Positions 1 through 11,282 of a stretch of DNA of 64,000 nucleotides are shown one piece after another. The first letter of the stretch is position 1, and each line of letters starts with the position of its first letter. This DNA comes from Crambe crambe (taxonomy: Eukaryota > Porifera > Demospongiae > Poecilosclerida > Crambeidae). The notes below the pieces were generated by a model. The model was not told the origin of the DNA and searched no databases. It saw only the letters and a list, made by a program, of their open reading frames with translations. Made by a program: the position numbers and the translations under genes. The stretch lies in contig OZ004595.1 of the NCBI GenBank assembly GCA_963924555.1, forward strand, positions 6,256,599 through 6,320,598, written 5' to 3'.

Positions 1-545
1 ACAAAGGTATAGTGCCGATAAACAGAGGATAGATGTGTTCTCCATGTGTGATGGTGTGCTTTATTTAGGAATATTCTACAGCCATAGATATGTGGTCTGT
101 AGGCTGTATTTTTGCTGAGTTCCTACAGAAGAAACCTCTTTTTAGAGGCAGATCAGAAATAGACCAAATTAACCTCATTTTCAAGGTAAGCAATCCCCAC
201 AATGTTACATGGTTGTAATAATAATATAAACAGTGTCACATGGCAACCTATAATATATTCCCATCTAATCTATAGGAACTAGGAACACCCAATGAGCGGA
301 TATGGCCCGGATACAATAAACTCCCCACAGTGGAAAAGGTAAACAACAACAACAACAACAATATTGATGATGATAATAGCTAACAACACAGGTCACCTTC
401 ACACATCATCCGTACAATAACTTGAGGAAGAAGTTTCCCTCTTCCTTCTTGACGGAGAATGGGTTTAATTTGTTGAACAGATTCCTGACCTATGATCCAA
501 AGAAGAGGATCGTTGCATCAGAGTCTCTTGACCATCAGTTCTTCA

Positions 546-611
<66 letters not shown>

Positions 612-901
612 TGTTAGCTTGCTTTGTTTGTACTACAGGAGCCACCAATGCCTGTCCCCCCGTCAATGTTCCCCACATGGCCAGCCAAGAGCGAGATGAC
701 TAGAGGCAAGAGAAGAGAGAAAAGCCCCAAACCTCCAGAGGGTGCAATCAACCTGCTTGTTGTGAGTGAAGTGTATACTGCAGCACTAATAATAATATCA
801 AGTGGTGATTTCGTTGTTTTTTTTAGGGCGATGATGATAAAGTTGGACCAGTTGGTCCCTCTGCTGCCCCAGCTGGACCTGGATTTAGTTTAAAATTTTG
901 A
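1..901 (+). CDS. CDK11: Cyclin-dependent kinase 11 (PITSLRE), 3' part
   Basis: C-terminal part of a CDK11-type Ser/Thr kinase, which acts in transcription and splicing control in the nucleus. Exons read by phase: 1-6, 69-185, 276-338, 392-547, about 639-762 and about 827-901. The visible protein starts in kinase subdomain IX ([16 protein letters not shown]) and runs through [15 protein letters not shown] and [14 protein letters not shown]. It ends in the CDK11-specific tail AGPGFSLKF followed by TGA at 899-901, the same terminal motif known from vertebrate CDK11. The start, ATP-binding lobe and activation loop lie left of the window. One intron (548-638) is mostly a TC microsatellite. Family assignment is firm because of the tail; small coordinate errors are possible at the last two exon borders. 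Confidence 0.93.
548..608. repeat. (TC)n microsatellite in CDK11 intron
   Basis: About 30 uninterrupted TC dinucleotides directly after the donor site of the CDK11 exon that ends at 547. They act as an extended polypyrimidine stretch within an intron of about 90 bases. Confidence 0.95.
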
Positions 902-1261
902 TTATTCCTATTACTTTTTTAATTCCAATTGTACAAAATGTGCACATGAAATGAAAAAGGGAGCTACACTGTACATGCTGACCACCACGTCAGCCAAACT
1001 GAACACCTGCAAAATTATAACCATGAGCTAGAGGTTATGTGCACACCTGTATGGATTCCAAGAGGGGGAGGTCACAATCACGCATCCTTAAGAACAATTC
1101 CCATAATGGTAATTGTGCCATTCCAATTACGCGTGGGTGGAATCAATCAATCAATCAAGCAATGTAAAGCCCAAAGGGCATATGCAAAATAAACGGGGAA
1201 AAAAGAATGTCAAGTGACTGAGGGAGGCTACTCAGGCGCTTGCAGTTTAATTAGCTAGAAG
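902..1261. other. Intergenic, CDK11 3' to TPP1 5'
   Basis: No coding potential seen. It should hold the CDK11 3' UTR and the promoter and 5' UTR of TPP1. A short run of atcaatcaatcaatcaa occurs near 1142. I see no other clear element. Confidence 0.6.
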
Positions 1262-2866
1262 ATGGAGTCGTCTTTTGTGCTTGTAGCCTTTGTTCTCGTG
1301 CTTTCTGGATCTTGTGAGCCTGAACTTATTAAAGAGCGAAATAACTGGCTTGATGTGGGACTGCCTGATGAAGACCACGAACTACGAGTCACATTCGCCA
1401 TCAAGCAAACCAACCCTGAATGGCTGGAACAGAAGATCAGAGCTGTCTCTTACCCTGACTCTCCCGACTATGGCGAGTACATGAACTTTGATGAAATAGC
1501 CCAATATGTCCACGGGAGACCTGAATCTGTAGAGGCTGTTCTCAATACACTCCAGACTGCCCAGGTTCCAACTTCTATGGTGGATTTCACACTGGGCAGA
1601 GATTTTGCTGTTGCCAGGATGTCTGTGAAGAGTGCTGAAAGGTTATTCTCTGCAGTTTTCCGTGAATATGAGAACACTGACTGCGAGAGTAAGATTGTCA
1701 TATCAGAATCTATAACGCTGCCGTCATCTCTTGAAGGACATGTAGATTTTATATCTGGCATCACTGGATTTCCCATGTGCAAGAAGAAACAGATTAAGAA
1801 GGACCCATCACGAATATTAAATGCAACATTCCTTTCTATCAGTCCACCAACTATAGCAGTCGACTACAACACATCATCATACACTTCCACCAACCCAAGT
1901 AACTCACAGGCAGTTGCTGCTTTCCTGAAACAGTACTTCGACCCTACAGATCTAGCAAAATTTCAAGAGAGATATGATATTCCCAAAAAACCCATTTCAA
2001 AAGTCGTCGGTAAGAATCTTCCTGACGATCCCGGTGCAGAAGCCAACCTGGATGTCCAGTACATCAGTGCTACAGGACGTGGGGTGGATACTTGGTTTGT
2101 CTCCATTTCGACATACTCCAATGGTAAACAAGAGGACTTTCTGTCATGGATTCTCTCTCAAGTGAATGCCACTGATTCTCCTTGGGTGCACTCTGCAAGT
2201 TATGGTGACATTGAGCACACAATCGAGGATGACTACATACAACGAATGGACAGCGAGTTTATGAAGTTTGGAATCTCTGGACGGACAGTTCTCTTTGCAT
2301 CGGGTGATAGTGGAGTCACCTGTAGGATGAAAGGAAGAAAGCGAGTTTACACTCCAAACTGGCCAGCCAGCAGTCCATATGTCACTGCTGTGGGTGGAAC
2401 CTCCGGCACAAAGACTGTTTGGTCCTCGGGAGGTAGCGGATTTTCCGATGTTTTCCCAATGCCCTCTTATCAGGAAGCTGTAGTGAAGGCATATATTGCC
2501 AAGCTCTCAGATACATCCATGTTCAATACATCTGGCAGGGCTTATCCAGATGTAAGTGCATTTGCTACTGACTTTCTCATTATTGATGATGGAGCAGCAG
2601 TCCCAGTTGATGGTACCAGCTGCTCTGCACCAACTTTTGCTGGGGTTGTCTCGATTCTGAATGACGTGAGGTTGAACAGCGGCAAAAAGACCCTTGGCTT
2701 CATGAATCCTCTCCTCTATCAGACATTGATGGGAAATGGTTTCAATGACATCACCGAAGGAGAGAATGGTGATTTCCTCTGCAAGGGATTCAAAGCTGGC
2801 CCTGGATGGGATGCTGCTTCTGGATGGGGAAGTCCCAACTTTGGCCTCTTGAAGAATTTGGTCTGA
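1262..2866 (+). CDS. TPP1: Tripeptidyl-peptidase 1 (sedolisin, S53), intronless
   Basis: A 534-residue lysosomal serine-carboxyl peptidase precursor that removes tripeptides from protein N-termini. Residues 1-18 form a signal peptide (MESSFVLVAFVLVLSGSC). A Pro-kumamolisin activation domain covers about residues 25-180 and the sedolisin catalytic domain about 200-530. The catalytic set is visible: Glu260 and Asp264 in EANLD, the oxyanion Asp349 in ASGDSG, and nucleophile Ser453 in DGTSCSAP. The calcium-site region near the C-terminus (ITEGENG ... AGPGWDAASGWGSPNF) is intact. Length matches the family (human about 563). The whole frame is one exon, unlike most neighbours, so an old retrocopy or intron loss is possible. 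The start is the first ATG ahead of the signal peptide. Confidence 0.95.
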   Translation: MESSFVLVAFVLVLSGSCEPELIKERNNWLDVGLPDEDHELRVTFAIKQTNPEWLEQKIRAVSYPDSPDYGEYMNFDEIAQYVHGRPESVEAVLNTLQTAQVPTSMVDFTLGRDFAVARMSVKSAERLFSAVFREYENTDCESKIVISESITLPSSLEGHVDFISGITGFPMCKKKQIKKDPSRILNATFLSISPPTIAVDYNTSSYTSTNPSNSQAVAAFLKQYFDPTDLAKFQERYDIPKKPISKVVGKNLPDDPGAEANLDVQYISATGRGVDTWFVSISTYSNGKQEDFLSWILSQVNATDSPWVHSASYGDIEHTIEDDYIQRMDSEFMKFGISGRTVLFASGDSGVTCRMKGRKRVYTPNWPASSPYVTAVGGTSGTKTVWSSGGSGFSDVFPMPSYQEAVVKAYIAKLSDTSMFNTSGRAYPDVSAFATDFLIIDDGAAVPVDGTSCSAPTFAGVVSILNDVRLNSGKKTLGFMNPLLYQTLMGNGFNDITEGENGDFLCKGFKAGPGWDAASGWGSPNFGLLKNLV

Positions 2867-3162
2867 ATTTTGCCCTATAAGAGCCAAAAAATCACTATCT
2901 TGTAGAACTTTAGTAATCATAAAATATCTTGTAAACTTAATAATCATTTTATCTGTTATAGTTATAATGTTCTTGTAATAATACACAAAAATTAATGACA
3001 GATGAAATGAGGAGGGGAACAGAATTAATGATGTAATGAATGATGTTGCTGGTTTCCAGTTCTGACTTGTATATACTGAAGATGTGAAGATAACACAACA
3101 GTAAATGATAATGAATGGGCCCATGAACAGGCTTACTTGTGAGTTGCATGCTGATGATGATG

Positions 3163-6100
3163 TCATTTGTAAGAGAGCATCTCTTTAGATAGACGCCTGG
3201 AGCACTCATACTCTGGGACTTCAACATTACTCAAAGGAATGAATCTAACCAAGCTATTCTGTGCCATACAGTTCACTTCAACTTCATTCGAAACCTCAGG
3301 ACAGTCACTAGCCCCACAAGACCTTGTATGCAATTCCAGAATGCTCTCTCTGTCAAGAATGTTTAATGTCTTTTGATAACTGAGTACAGTTTGCAAGAGA
3401 GCCCCCACACACCTGTCTACATCTTCATCAGTACATCTATTCTCAGGAGACACAGAATGTACCACCTCTTCACACCCATACTCCATTACAGGAATCATCT
3501 CTTTTGAATCATTTAGCTCACATTTTTCATTGTTGATCTCCTCAATGATCTCACTTCCTTTAGCTATTCTCTCTTTCTTGGGCTGAATGAAACCAATCTC
3601 CATCATCTCCAATTCATCCTCCTCCTTGGTCAGATCAATGAGGTTTTTTGAGGGTGATTGCACCCCTTTGCCTACTACTGTCTTGGGAGGAACGAAAATT
3701 CCTCTATCTGTCATGATCTTAATCTCACCATTCCGGCAAACTGTCTGGAAGGTCACCACCAACTCATCCACTTCATCATCTCTATCCTCCTCTACAGGAA
3801 AAAATGTCATGGGCATTAATTTTGTCTGAGTGAGTCTCATACTTTAGTACATTGAGTTAGTGCTAAAACTATACTCCTGCTTCCCTGCCTAACACCACTG
3901 ATGTGTAGTTCATACACAATAAAAAACACAGAAAAACAAAAAACTGAAACCAACCTGTAGTTATAACAACAGAAGTGACAAAATTGGTGTTGACACTCTG
4001 GGGGGGCTGGATTATTAAAAAATTTGTTAAAAATCTGTCTGGGCACTTGTATTTTGTAATGCAATACCTGTTGTTGTAGGTTGTAATCACTACGCTGCTG
4101 CTGCTGCAGTGCATCATCATCCATGGGTTCTGGAGAAACTGATGTCACATCGATCAAATCAAGCTCTGACTCTTTAGAGTCAATTGGAGTTGATCCTTCC
4201 ATGGTGACATCTGACGAATCTGACTTGAAATCCTTGGAATCGAATAATATCGTCTCCATCAGCTCTAAGCTTTCTATTTCCTTCAGAGTGGTGACATCAG
4301 TATCAATTGATAGAGGTGACACTGGAGAGTGGTTAGCCATGCTATCCCTGGTAATGGGTACATCAGAGCAAGGGGAGGAGACATTGAAAAAGTCAGCAAA
4401 AGGCAATTTCCTGCTGAAGTCTTCAGGGAAGGTGGTTTTAGCAGCATCATGACGAGATATCTGACTTGAATCTGAATCATCACCATCATCAGGTGTCTCA
4501 GCTGTTGGTGTTTTGGGTGGTGTTAATGGTGATGGCACTGATGCATCCTGGCTTGATGATGAACATGTAAACTTCAGTTGATGGTTCTCAGGAAATTCTT
4601 TATCAACTATAGCAAATTCGTCTATGCACAGGGCATTATCACCATCACTTTCTGGACTTAAACACAAACTGATTCCCTCTTCAAGATAAATTTGATCATC
4701 ACAAACATTGGTCTCAGCAGTTGATTCATTGTCAGGTACTGAATCAACGACTGTTTGCTGGGACTGGTGTTGCTTACTGATCACTGGTGAACCAATGGGA
4801 CTTAAAATAGGCTCAGTAGCAACTGTTAGTGCTGAACTGGTAGGGAGATTTGACACCACATGCCCGGCAGTTTCAACATCTGTCGATGGACTGACTGGTG
4901 TTGCATCCCTATCGCAACAATACGAAAAATTAACGGATACTTCACCAACACTGGAGGGTTGACTTTGAGTGGGATAGACGGGTGATATTTGATCAGGTGG
5001 AAGGTTCTGTATTGCAGCTGCTTGTGGGTTGCCACCAACACTGCAGTGTTGACTTTGAGTGGGACAGATGGGTGTAACTGGAGGGCTCTGTATTGTAGCC
5101 ACTTGTGAGTTAACAGAATTGGATAAAAATTCACCAACGTTAGAGGGTTGACTTTGAACATGGCTAGGTAGAGGGGTCTGTATTGTGGCTGCTTGGGTGT
5201 TGACAGGCCTACCGGAGGGTTGACTTTGAGTGGGAGAGATGACCGGTATAACTTGGTTAGGTGGAGGGCCCTGTATTCCAGCCGCTTGTAGGTTGACGGG
5301 CTGTGATGGTAAACGAACTCGAGAATTGGACGAAACTGGTTGGCTTTGAATGGGTGGGGTCCGTATTGCAGCTGCTGGTGGATTGATAAATACTGCATTT
5401 CCACTAGTAGTACACCACTGTATATTATGATGAGAATTCATAACTCCATTACAAGAAGGAGGTTGTAATGGAGACAATATTTGACTACGAGTGGGATGAA
5501 TACTCGCTCTCACAGGTGGAGGAGCTTGCATTACTGCATGCCCAGGTGCCTCACCAGAACTAAGAGATGTTCCATTCACACCATTACACAAAGGAAAACT
5601 AACGGGAGAGTTGGATAAACCTTCAGAATGGGGTCCACCAGTAATATGTCTATGTCTGGACAACAATTGTACTTGTACAGATTTATTGTGGGGGAGGTGA
5701 TTAGCTCTTACAGAGGGCTGGTTGTTTATTATCAAACTTGTGTCAAGGAGAGGCGGAGGATGTCGTCTTCCTGTGTTTGTGGCAGGTTGTTTATTGTTCA
5801 GAGACACCAGTTGGGGTCTTTGCACTGTGGAGGCTGGGAAAGGAGACACGGGATGCTGAGTAAACACTTCAGATAATGTCAGATCGCTAGACCTTCTGGC
5901 AGCCATTTCAAACTGCATCACAAGTTGGTCCTGTTGAGTATACTGTGCGTTGATGCTTCTTCTGTTGTACTGCTGATGATTTAATGATGGGATTTGATCA
6001 GAAGGGACAGGCCAAGGAGCTGAAGGAGTCGGATAAGGTGAGTGGGCATAAATATGATGATGAGGAGGAGGAGGAGCTTGCCGAGGTATCCAGTTTATCT

Positions 6101-6928
6101 GCTGCTGCCGTGTCTGCACGATCATGGGATTGTGTTTGTCTCCAAATGGGCTCTTGGGCTCATAGTGAAGTGTCCTTCTAAGTCTGTCCTGATCATCATG
6201 CTTCTTCCCAAGATAAGTACTTCCTGCTCAAAGGATGGTTAAAAATATTTTTGCCACTAACACAATTTACACCTCCAATAGAGTACCACCTAATCTGCTT
6301 GTATTTACATTTCTAATTTTATCTGGTTGCTATAAATAGCATCTTAGTCTTGCCCTTATCGAAACAACAGAGACACCTTAATTGGTGACACCACTGAATA
6401 ATTATTGTGCACCACTGAATAATTATTGTGCACCACTGAATAATTATTACAGATCAGTCATTAATTTTACAAGTCTGAGGTCAGTTGCATGGCTCTAGTT
6501 CATACATTGAATGGAATGTCATATTTAAGTTGTTAATAGCTAAATTAAATTTTGCAAATGCAATAATTATGGCATTGCTTCCATATTGTTCTACTGCTGG
6601 GCAGGATTTTGCAAGTTGTATAATTATTATTGCAACTCTTATTAAACTATGTTACTATGTTCTTACCTTCGACAATGGTGCTATCATTAATATGCTTGGA
6701 AAAGGCAGCAGCGGTTTCTGGCAGGATCACTGACAGTGGTGTCTGAGGTTTCAGTACACTGAAATAATCTTCATCAAAAATAATCGTCCCGTCTTCCAAA
6801 GCAATTAGTGCAGCTGCTATTCTAAACTTCTCCTTCAATATCGCACGCAGATGCTCTAAGCTCTGTGCCACCACTCCAATTTTCACGTTCATACGGGGAA
6901 TGCAGAGTTTCAACGGTATTCCAGCCAT
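3163..6928 (-). CDS. CIDE-N domain protein with long disordered Pro/Gln/Ser-rich tail
   Basis: Three-exon reading: 6928-6667, 6223 to about 4100, and about 3796-3163. Exon 1 begins MAGIPLKLCIPRMNVKIGVV and contains a CIDE-N fold with the hallmark ALEDGTIIFDEDYF (residues about 1-72). This is the protein-interaction domain of the DFF40/DFF45 (CAD/ICAD) and CIDE families. The exon 1 donor (phase 1) joins exactly in phase to TYLGKKHDDQDRLRRT at 6223. The following roughly 800 residues are low complexity: Pro-, Gln- and Ser-rich, with repeated SQPSSVGE/AAAIQ-type units at about 4950-5350. The C-terminal exon contains IDLTKEEDE, which resembles a SUMO-interacting motif, and ends ...SKEMLSYK. The second intron border (donor near 4098, acceptor near 3797) is uncertain. 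No DFF40 nuclease or DFF45 chaperone segment is visible. Function unknown. Total about 1000 residues. Confidence 0.7.
6224..6666. other. Intron 1 of the CIDE-N gene, with 21-bp tandem repeat
   Basis: Non-coding by phase logic. It contains about three head-to-tail copies of a 21-base unit (caccactgaataattattgt plus g) at about 6389-6451, in AT-rich sequence. Nothing else recognised. Confidence 0.6.
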
Positions 6929-7064
6929 GGCAGCTGAGCTGAGCTTTGCAGCTGGCTTGTTCTAGTATAAACTATAGTACCACAATTTTAAGGCTGTCAC
7001 GTGGTGAGCGTTTACTGCGCGCGCATTGTTTAAAAAAAAAAAGGTTTAAAATAATAACACACTG

Positions 7065-10000
7065 TTATGCATCTTTCCAGTCCGCTCCATCATCATCCAG
7101 CTCCACTTTTTCAAGTTCTGGTATCAAAGAATACAGAAGAATTTCCAGTAGAGCATAAAAGAGCTGCTTATTCCCCCGTGAATCTTGAAGCAATTCAAAT
7201 GTCTTTTGCATACCTATCTGACAATTTCTCTGGCCTAATATGGTCTGCAAAGCTTGCGGCCCACTTTTCATAAGTTTAGCCTTTGCCGCTTCTTTAGTTG
7301 TAGCCTTGTCCTCGTCACTTCGAGTGGGACCCAGCGGTGCAGGCTGGCCGTTGGGCCACATTGCTTCTTTGAAAGTTTCAAGGTAGAATACAAGCATCGG
7401 TTCTGAAAATACCCAATTCATTGTGTCCTGAACTTCACGATCTATGCTCTTTCCATAAGTCAGTTGCACTATCTCCACAAGCTGTTTGCGCAAAACCCTG
7501 CTGAAGTGGTCCAGTTCGAATATCTCACTTACTAGCAAGTACATATATTCTGCAGTAGAATCCGTTTCTTTACTGGCTTCTTCGGGTTGGGCCTCCTTAC
7601 CGCTGAATCTCTGCATGCCTGGAATAGACTGAATCACTGGAACATTTGAAAGTGAAAATCGCTTCTTCTCAGGGTGAGCAATGGGTTTCGTTCTTAGGTT
7701 ATCCGATGCAGGACTTATGAAGTTGAAAACTTCTTCACATTCTTTCAGTTGTTCGTCCTTGAGGACACAGCAAAGATACGTCTGCAATGCCTTGCGGTAC
7801 TTTTGCCAGTAAGCAGAATTAGCATCAGGACGCTGGAAAGGATTCAGCCACTTTGGAAGAGGAGGAAATTGGAGATTTGGGCAAATTTCAATGACTTTTT
7901 CATGTAGTTTCTCAAATTCAGAAAGATGTCTTCCCAAGGCCCATCCTGATCGACTCTGAAGATCAGTGAGATCAGAATTGTCGCTGCTTTCAGAGATTTC
8001 AGACCAGGTGTCATCGGAATCGACTGTACTGGCAACATCAATCTGAAACTGCTGGTGCTGTTTATGATGCTGCCAGGCCAGACTTTGACCAGAATCCCGA
8101 AAGGTCTCCAAAGACCCAGGATTGCTGCTGTGCAGTTCTTCCCTGCTTTTAGAGCTCTCAGGGTGATGGACGATGATGATGAACAACGGATCTCGATCAT
8201 GGTGTTCATCCTTTGAGAGGTCCACGGAATGAATGTCGACACTCCACTCCCCCACTGCATTGAACCACTTCTCAGTGTGCTCGATATAGTGCTCCAGTTT
8301 CTTGATTTCCTCCCTGAGATGGGAACGGTCCTTCTGCAATGCCTTCTTCCGCTGAGTCAGCGAATGACACACCTGTGTTTGTTCTGGCATCAAAGAAAGT
8401 TCACTGTCCTTGTTTTCTAGCTCCATCTTCAGCACTTTGAGCTTCTTCTTGTGGTGATTTTCGTCCATTTGAGAGGAGGAACTGGTGAAAAGGTTATCCA
8501 ATGGAGTAAAACCTGTGTCGCTACTACTCATGAGTTCACTGTAGTGATCACTCCATACAAAATCCTGATAAAATTGCTTCTCGATCTCGTCATAAACTGA
8601 CTCTTGCAGTTCAGTGATGCAAGACAGGCATGTTTCACTATTTGCATTCTCTTCAGACAAGAAATCCTCAATGGGCTTGATCCTGTCAGGCTCGAATGGA
8701 ACCAACTGCTCAGAGAGAGGATTAAGATGATTTTCGTATAACTTTCTGATCTCTGGGGCAAGTGAAGCCCCAGTCTCATCCTTCAAGCTCTCGGCAGCTG
8801 CCCAGAAGACTAGGAGATGACTGTACCCACATTCTTCTAGGAAATGAAGCAGGTATATCCTAATAATCTGATTCTTCATGACAGTTTCAAAGGGAATTCC
8901 AATAGGCTTTTCAACCTGAGTCAGTTCTCCTGCATGTGCACTCAGAACTGGTGTGGCTTCTTCTTCATACTCATCTCCACCTCCTTGCTTCCTCAACTGC
9001 CGATCACAACTCGCTTTTGCCGTTTCCAGCTGTCGAATATACAATTCCAAATCGCGTCCCATCAAGACCTTCAACTTCTCCGCTGGAATGGGAATGGGGA
9101 ATTGCTTGCCGTGGAGACCAGTGGTGTGTGAATGTTTCATCTTATTCACCGCCTTTGCCTGGATGATGTCCGTGATAACTTGCTGACGTAGTGTTTGCAG
9201 TTCCTCCACACCTTCGCATTTCACGATCTGATTCATGAAATCTTCAAAGTCTTTGTACTTGTACGTCATGTGTTTCTTGCCACGTTCCATAGCTTCTTCT
9301 TGCTTCGTCAAGTGAACCAGCATTTTCTGGTTGATATAATCCGGCTCACATATCATACTGATGGTGGGTTGGAAGATTTGACAAGCTAGATACTCCCTGA
9401 TCAGCACTCGGACAGGAGTACATGCCAAGACCTCCTTCGGGAGACAAATACACATCAGAACCTCGCACACCTGCCGCAGGAAATTCAACTCGTGCTCAGG
9501 ACTCTCCAAATAAGGAAACTGCACCAGGTCTGGGAATCTATTTGTTGGGATATGATCACGGTAATGGATGCCTCGGAAATTTTGAAAATGGTTGATTAAG
9601 AGTTGGACGATGTCTTGTGAGACTAGTTTCATGGTGTCAACTCTGCCTATACGCTGGAGGAAGGTGAACAGGGCATTCCAGACCTGAGGAATCACGCTCT
9701 TGAAAAAAGCTTCATGGTCTCGACCTACCAGCCTGTACGTAGGGATCACATGATGCTCAAGTGTGAGGTTAATAACGTCCTGGAGACAAGCATCGATTCG
9801 AGGAGAGAGAAGCTTTGGTTTCAAGGTGGGAGGTGGGTAGGGCTTGATTCGTGAAAGAGGGACATCGACTGTTGGTATGGATGGAGTGGGGAATGAGTCT
9901 TTGTCTCTTCTCTTGTAGGCACCTGGTTGGTACACCACAGCTAAGACCACGCCCCCAATGGCTGCCAGAAGCAAGAATATCAAGTAGATGAGCACTGGAA

Positions 10001-10118
10001 GGACGTGGTAGATAAACACGATACAAAGTAAAACTAGAAGTGTGTGTACTTTCCAGTTTTGAAGTAGTTCGTTGAAACTCATCTTTAGCTTTTCAACTGC
10101 TGCTTTTGGCGAAGTCAC
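7065..10118 (-). CDS. SNX25: SNX-RGS family sorting nexin, SNX25-like, intronless
   Basis: A 1017-residue single-exon protein. Order of parts: two hydrophobic segments at about 24-62 (endomembrane anchor); a PXA domain at about 95-275 (DACLQDVINLTLEHHVIPTY); an RGS domain at about 385-510 (IGIPFETVMKNQIIRIYLLHF ... YQDFVWSD); a coiled coil at about 540-600; a PX domain at about 605-780 (LFIIIVHHP ... LSEFEKLHEKV) with a Ser/Asp-rich insertion; and a C-terminal nexin domain. This is the architecture of SNX13/14/19/25. The HTEKWFNAVGEW linker before PX points to SNX25, which traffics receptors at endosomes. The PX phosphoinositide motif reads RHLSEF rather than the usual RRYSEF-like form. A 3-kb frame without introns is unusual here. 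It diverges from the claudin-like gene with 45 bases between start codons. Confidence 0.87.
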   Translation of the reverse strand: MTSPKAAVEKLKMSFNELLQNWKVHTLLVLLCIVFIYHVLPVLIYLIFLLLAAIGGVVLAVVYQPGAYKRRDKDSFPTPSIPTVDVPLSRIKPYPPPTLKPKLLSPRIDACLQDVINLTLEHHVIPTYRLVGRDHEAFFKSVIPQVWNALFTFLQRIGRVDTMKLVSQDIVQLLINHFQNFRGIHYRDHIPTNRFPDLVQFPYLESPEHELNFLRQVCEVLMCICLPKEVLACTPVRVLIREYLACQIFQPTISMICEPDYINQKMLVHLTKQEEAMERGKKHMTYKYKDFEDFMNQIVKCEGVEELQTLRQQVITDIIQAKAVNKMKHSHTTGLHGKQFPIPIPAEKLKVLMGRDLELYIRQLETAKASCDRQLRKQGGGDEYEEEATPVLSAHAGELTQVEKPIGIPFETVMKNQIIRIYLLHFLEECGYSHLLVFWAAAESLKDETGASLAPEIRKLYENHLNPLSEQLVPFEPDRIKPIEDFLSEENANSETCLSCITELQESVYDEIEKQFYQDFVWSDHYSELMSSSDTGFTPLDNLFTSSSSQMDENHHKKKLKVLKMELENKDSELSLMPEQTQVCHSLTQRKKALQKDRSHLREEIKKLEHYIEHTEKWFNAVGEWSVDIHSVDLSKDEHHDRDPLFIIIVHHPESSKSREELHSSNPGSLETFRDSGQSLAWQHHKQHQQFQIDVASTVDSDDTWSEISESSDNSDLTDLQSRSGWALGRHLSEFEKLHEKVIEICPNLQFPPLPKWLNPFQRPDANSAYWQKYRKALQTYLCCVLKDEQLKECEEVFNFISPASDNLRTKPIAHPEKKRFSLSNVPVIQSIPGMQRFSGKEAQPEEASKETDSTAEYMYLLVSEIFELDHFSRVLRKQLVEIVQLTYGKSIDREVQDTMNWVFSEPMLVFYLETFKEAMWPNGQPAPLGPTRSDEDKATTKEAAKAKLMKSGPQALQTILGQRNCQIGMQKTFELLQDSRGNKQLFYALLEILLYSLIPELEKVELDDDGADWKDA

Positions 10119-10163
10119 ATGGGTAACCTTTGACCTTCTTTTTTTTTTGTTTACTAGGCAGAA
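10119..10163. promoter_or_regulatory. Bidirectional promoter, SNX25-like / claudin-like
   Basis: Only 45 bases separate the two divergent start codons, including a T-rich run at about 10139-10149. Both genes must use this space, or transcription starts inside each other's 5' region. Inferred from layout; no specific factor site is claimed. Confidence 0.5.
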
Positions 10164-11282
10164 ATGGCTGTTAGAACGGAGGCCAGAAGATGCCTGGATA
10201 AGTTCAAATTAGAATACGCAGACACCCTCTGTAGGGTAGGAGAAGTACTGCTCTCCTTTTCCAGCGGGATTCTAACAGTGGTGACCTTTGGCACTGCATT
10301 CTGGCTCCAAGCCACTGTCAATAAAAGCGACCCGGAAATGGTTGGATACCATCAAGGCCTGTGGCAAAATTGTACAGATCCTATTGGTCCTAATGGTTGT
10401 GAAACAATATCTTTGAACGCCCCAGGTACTTTACCCCGACTGATTTTTATTTATAAAAAGCTTATATCCGCCCCTTTTTTCTCCTCCCTCCTATCTCCTT
10501 CCTTCCCTCCTTCCCAGCCTACTTGATAGCAGCTCGGTTATTCATGTGCCTGGCTCTGGTAGCTGGAATGTGTGCATGGGTTGTGAGCATCATTGGGCTT
10601 CTACAGCACAGACCAGCATGGCTACTTTCAGCTGCTATAACGTATTTGATCCAAGGTATTCACATATCATAATGACCCCTATAAAATTATAGTCCCCTAG
10701 TAGTGCTCACAATATGGTCAATCAGTGATATAACCACAAACTTCACTAGTCTTGCATGCGCAGCCCCTGCGAGACTAAAACTTCGCACCAAAAAAAGGGT
10801 GGGGCAACACTAAAGGTGTAATGTTCTGTGGTTGTATCAGAGTCAACTTGTATGTTTACTATAAACTTCAAGGTAAGCGAAGCACAGGTGTCTGCTACTT
10901 TCCACTTTCATAATGGTCAAAGAAGGTTTTTCTTCTCTTGACACTGTTACTCTTGTCAACACTGTTACTCTTTCACTCTCTTTGCACTGTTACTGCAGGT
11001 GTATGCATGATCCTAGGACTTGGCTCTTTTGGAAAAGCGTTCAGCTACAGCACTAAGGAAAAAACCCTGACATCAGGATGGTCCTACAGTGTTGGCTGGC
11101 TGGCAATGGTCCTGGCTCTCATGTGCACTCTGTACTTCCTCTCAGTTGCTGTATATCGCTATAGGAACCAATCTCCCATAAATAACCCCTCAGCGACGAG
11201 ATCATATGCCCCCTTGGCACAGTTTGAGTCCACCGAAACAGGTTCTGATGATGACGATGATGACGACGTGGATAATTTATGA
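10164..11282 (+). CDS. Four-TM claudin/PMP22-superfamily protein
   Basis: Three exons in matching phases: 10164-10425, 10518-10655 and 10999-11282. Four membrane segments are visible: about VLLSFSSGILTVVTFGTAFWL, then LIAARLFMCLALVAGMCAWVV, then YLIQGVCMILGLGSF, then YSVGWLAMVLALMCTLYFLSV. The first extracellular loop holds the superfamily signature GLWQNC followed by a second Cys (GCETISL). The tail is short and ends in an acidic stretch (DDDDDDDVDNL). Related families (claudins, TMEM47, stargazin-like proteins) act at cell junctions or as channel partners. I cannot place it in one subfamily. The intron at 10656-10998 is the longest and holds no gene. Confidence 0.82.

Noticed and set aside
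2507-3166. 219-codon minus-strand frame between TPP1 and the CIDE-N gene
   Set aside because: Mostly antisense to the TPP1 3' coding region and its UTR; no conserved features.
4826-5404. 192-codon minus-strand frame
   Set aside because: Overlaps the CIDE-N gene in another frame; openness comes from its repetitive codons.
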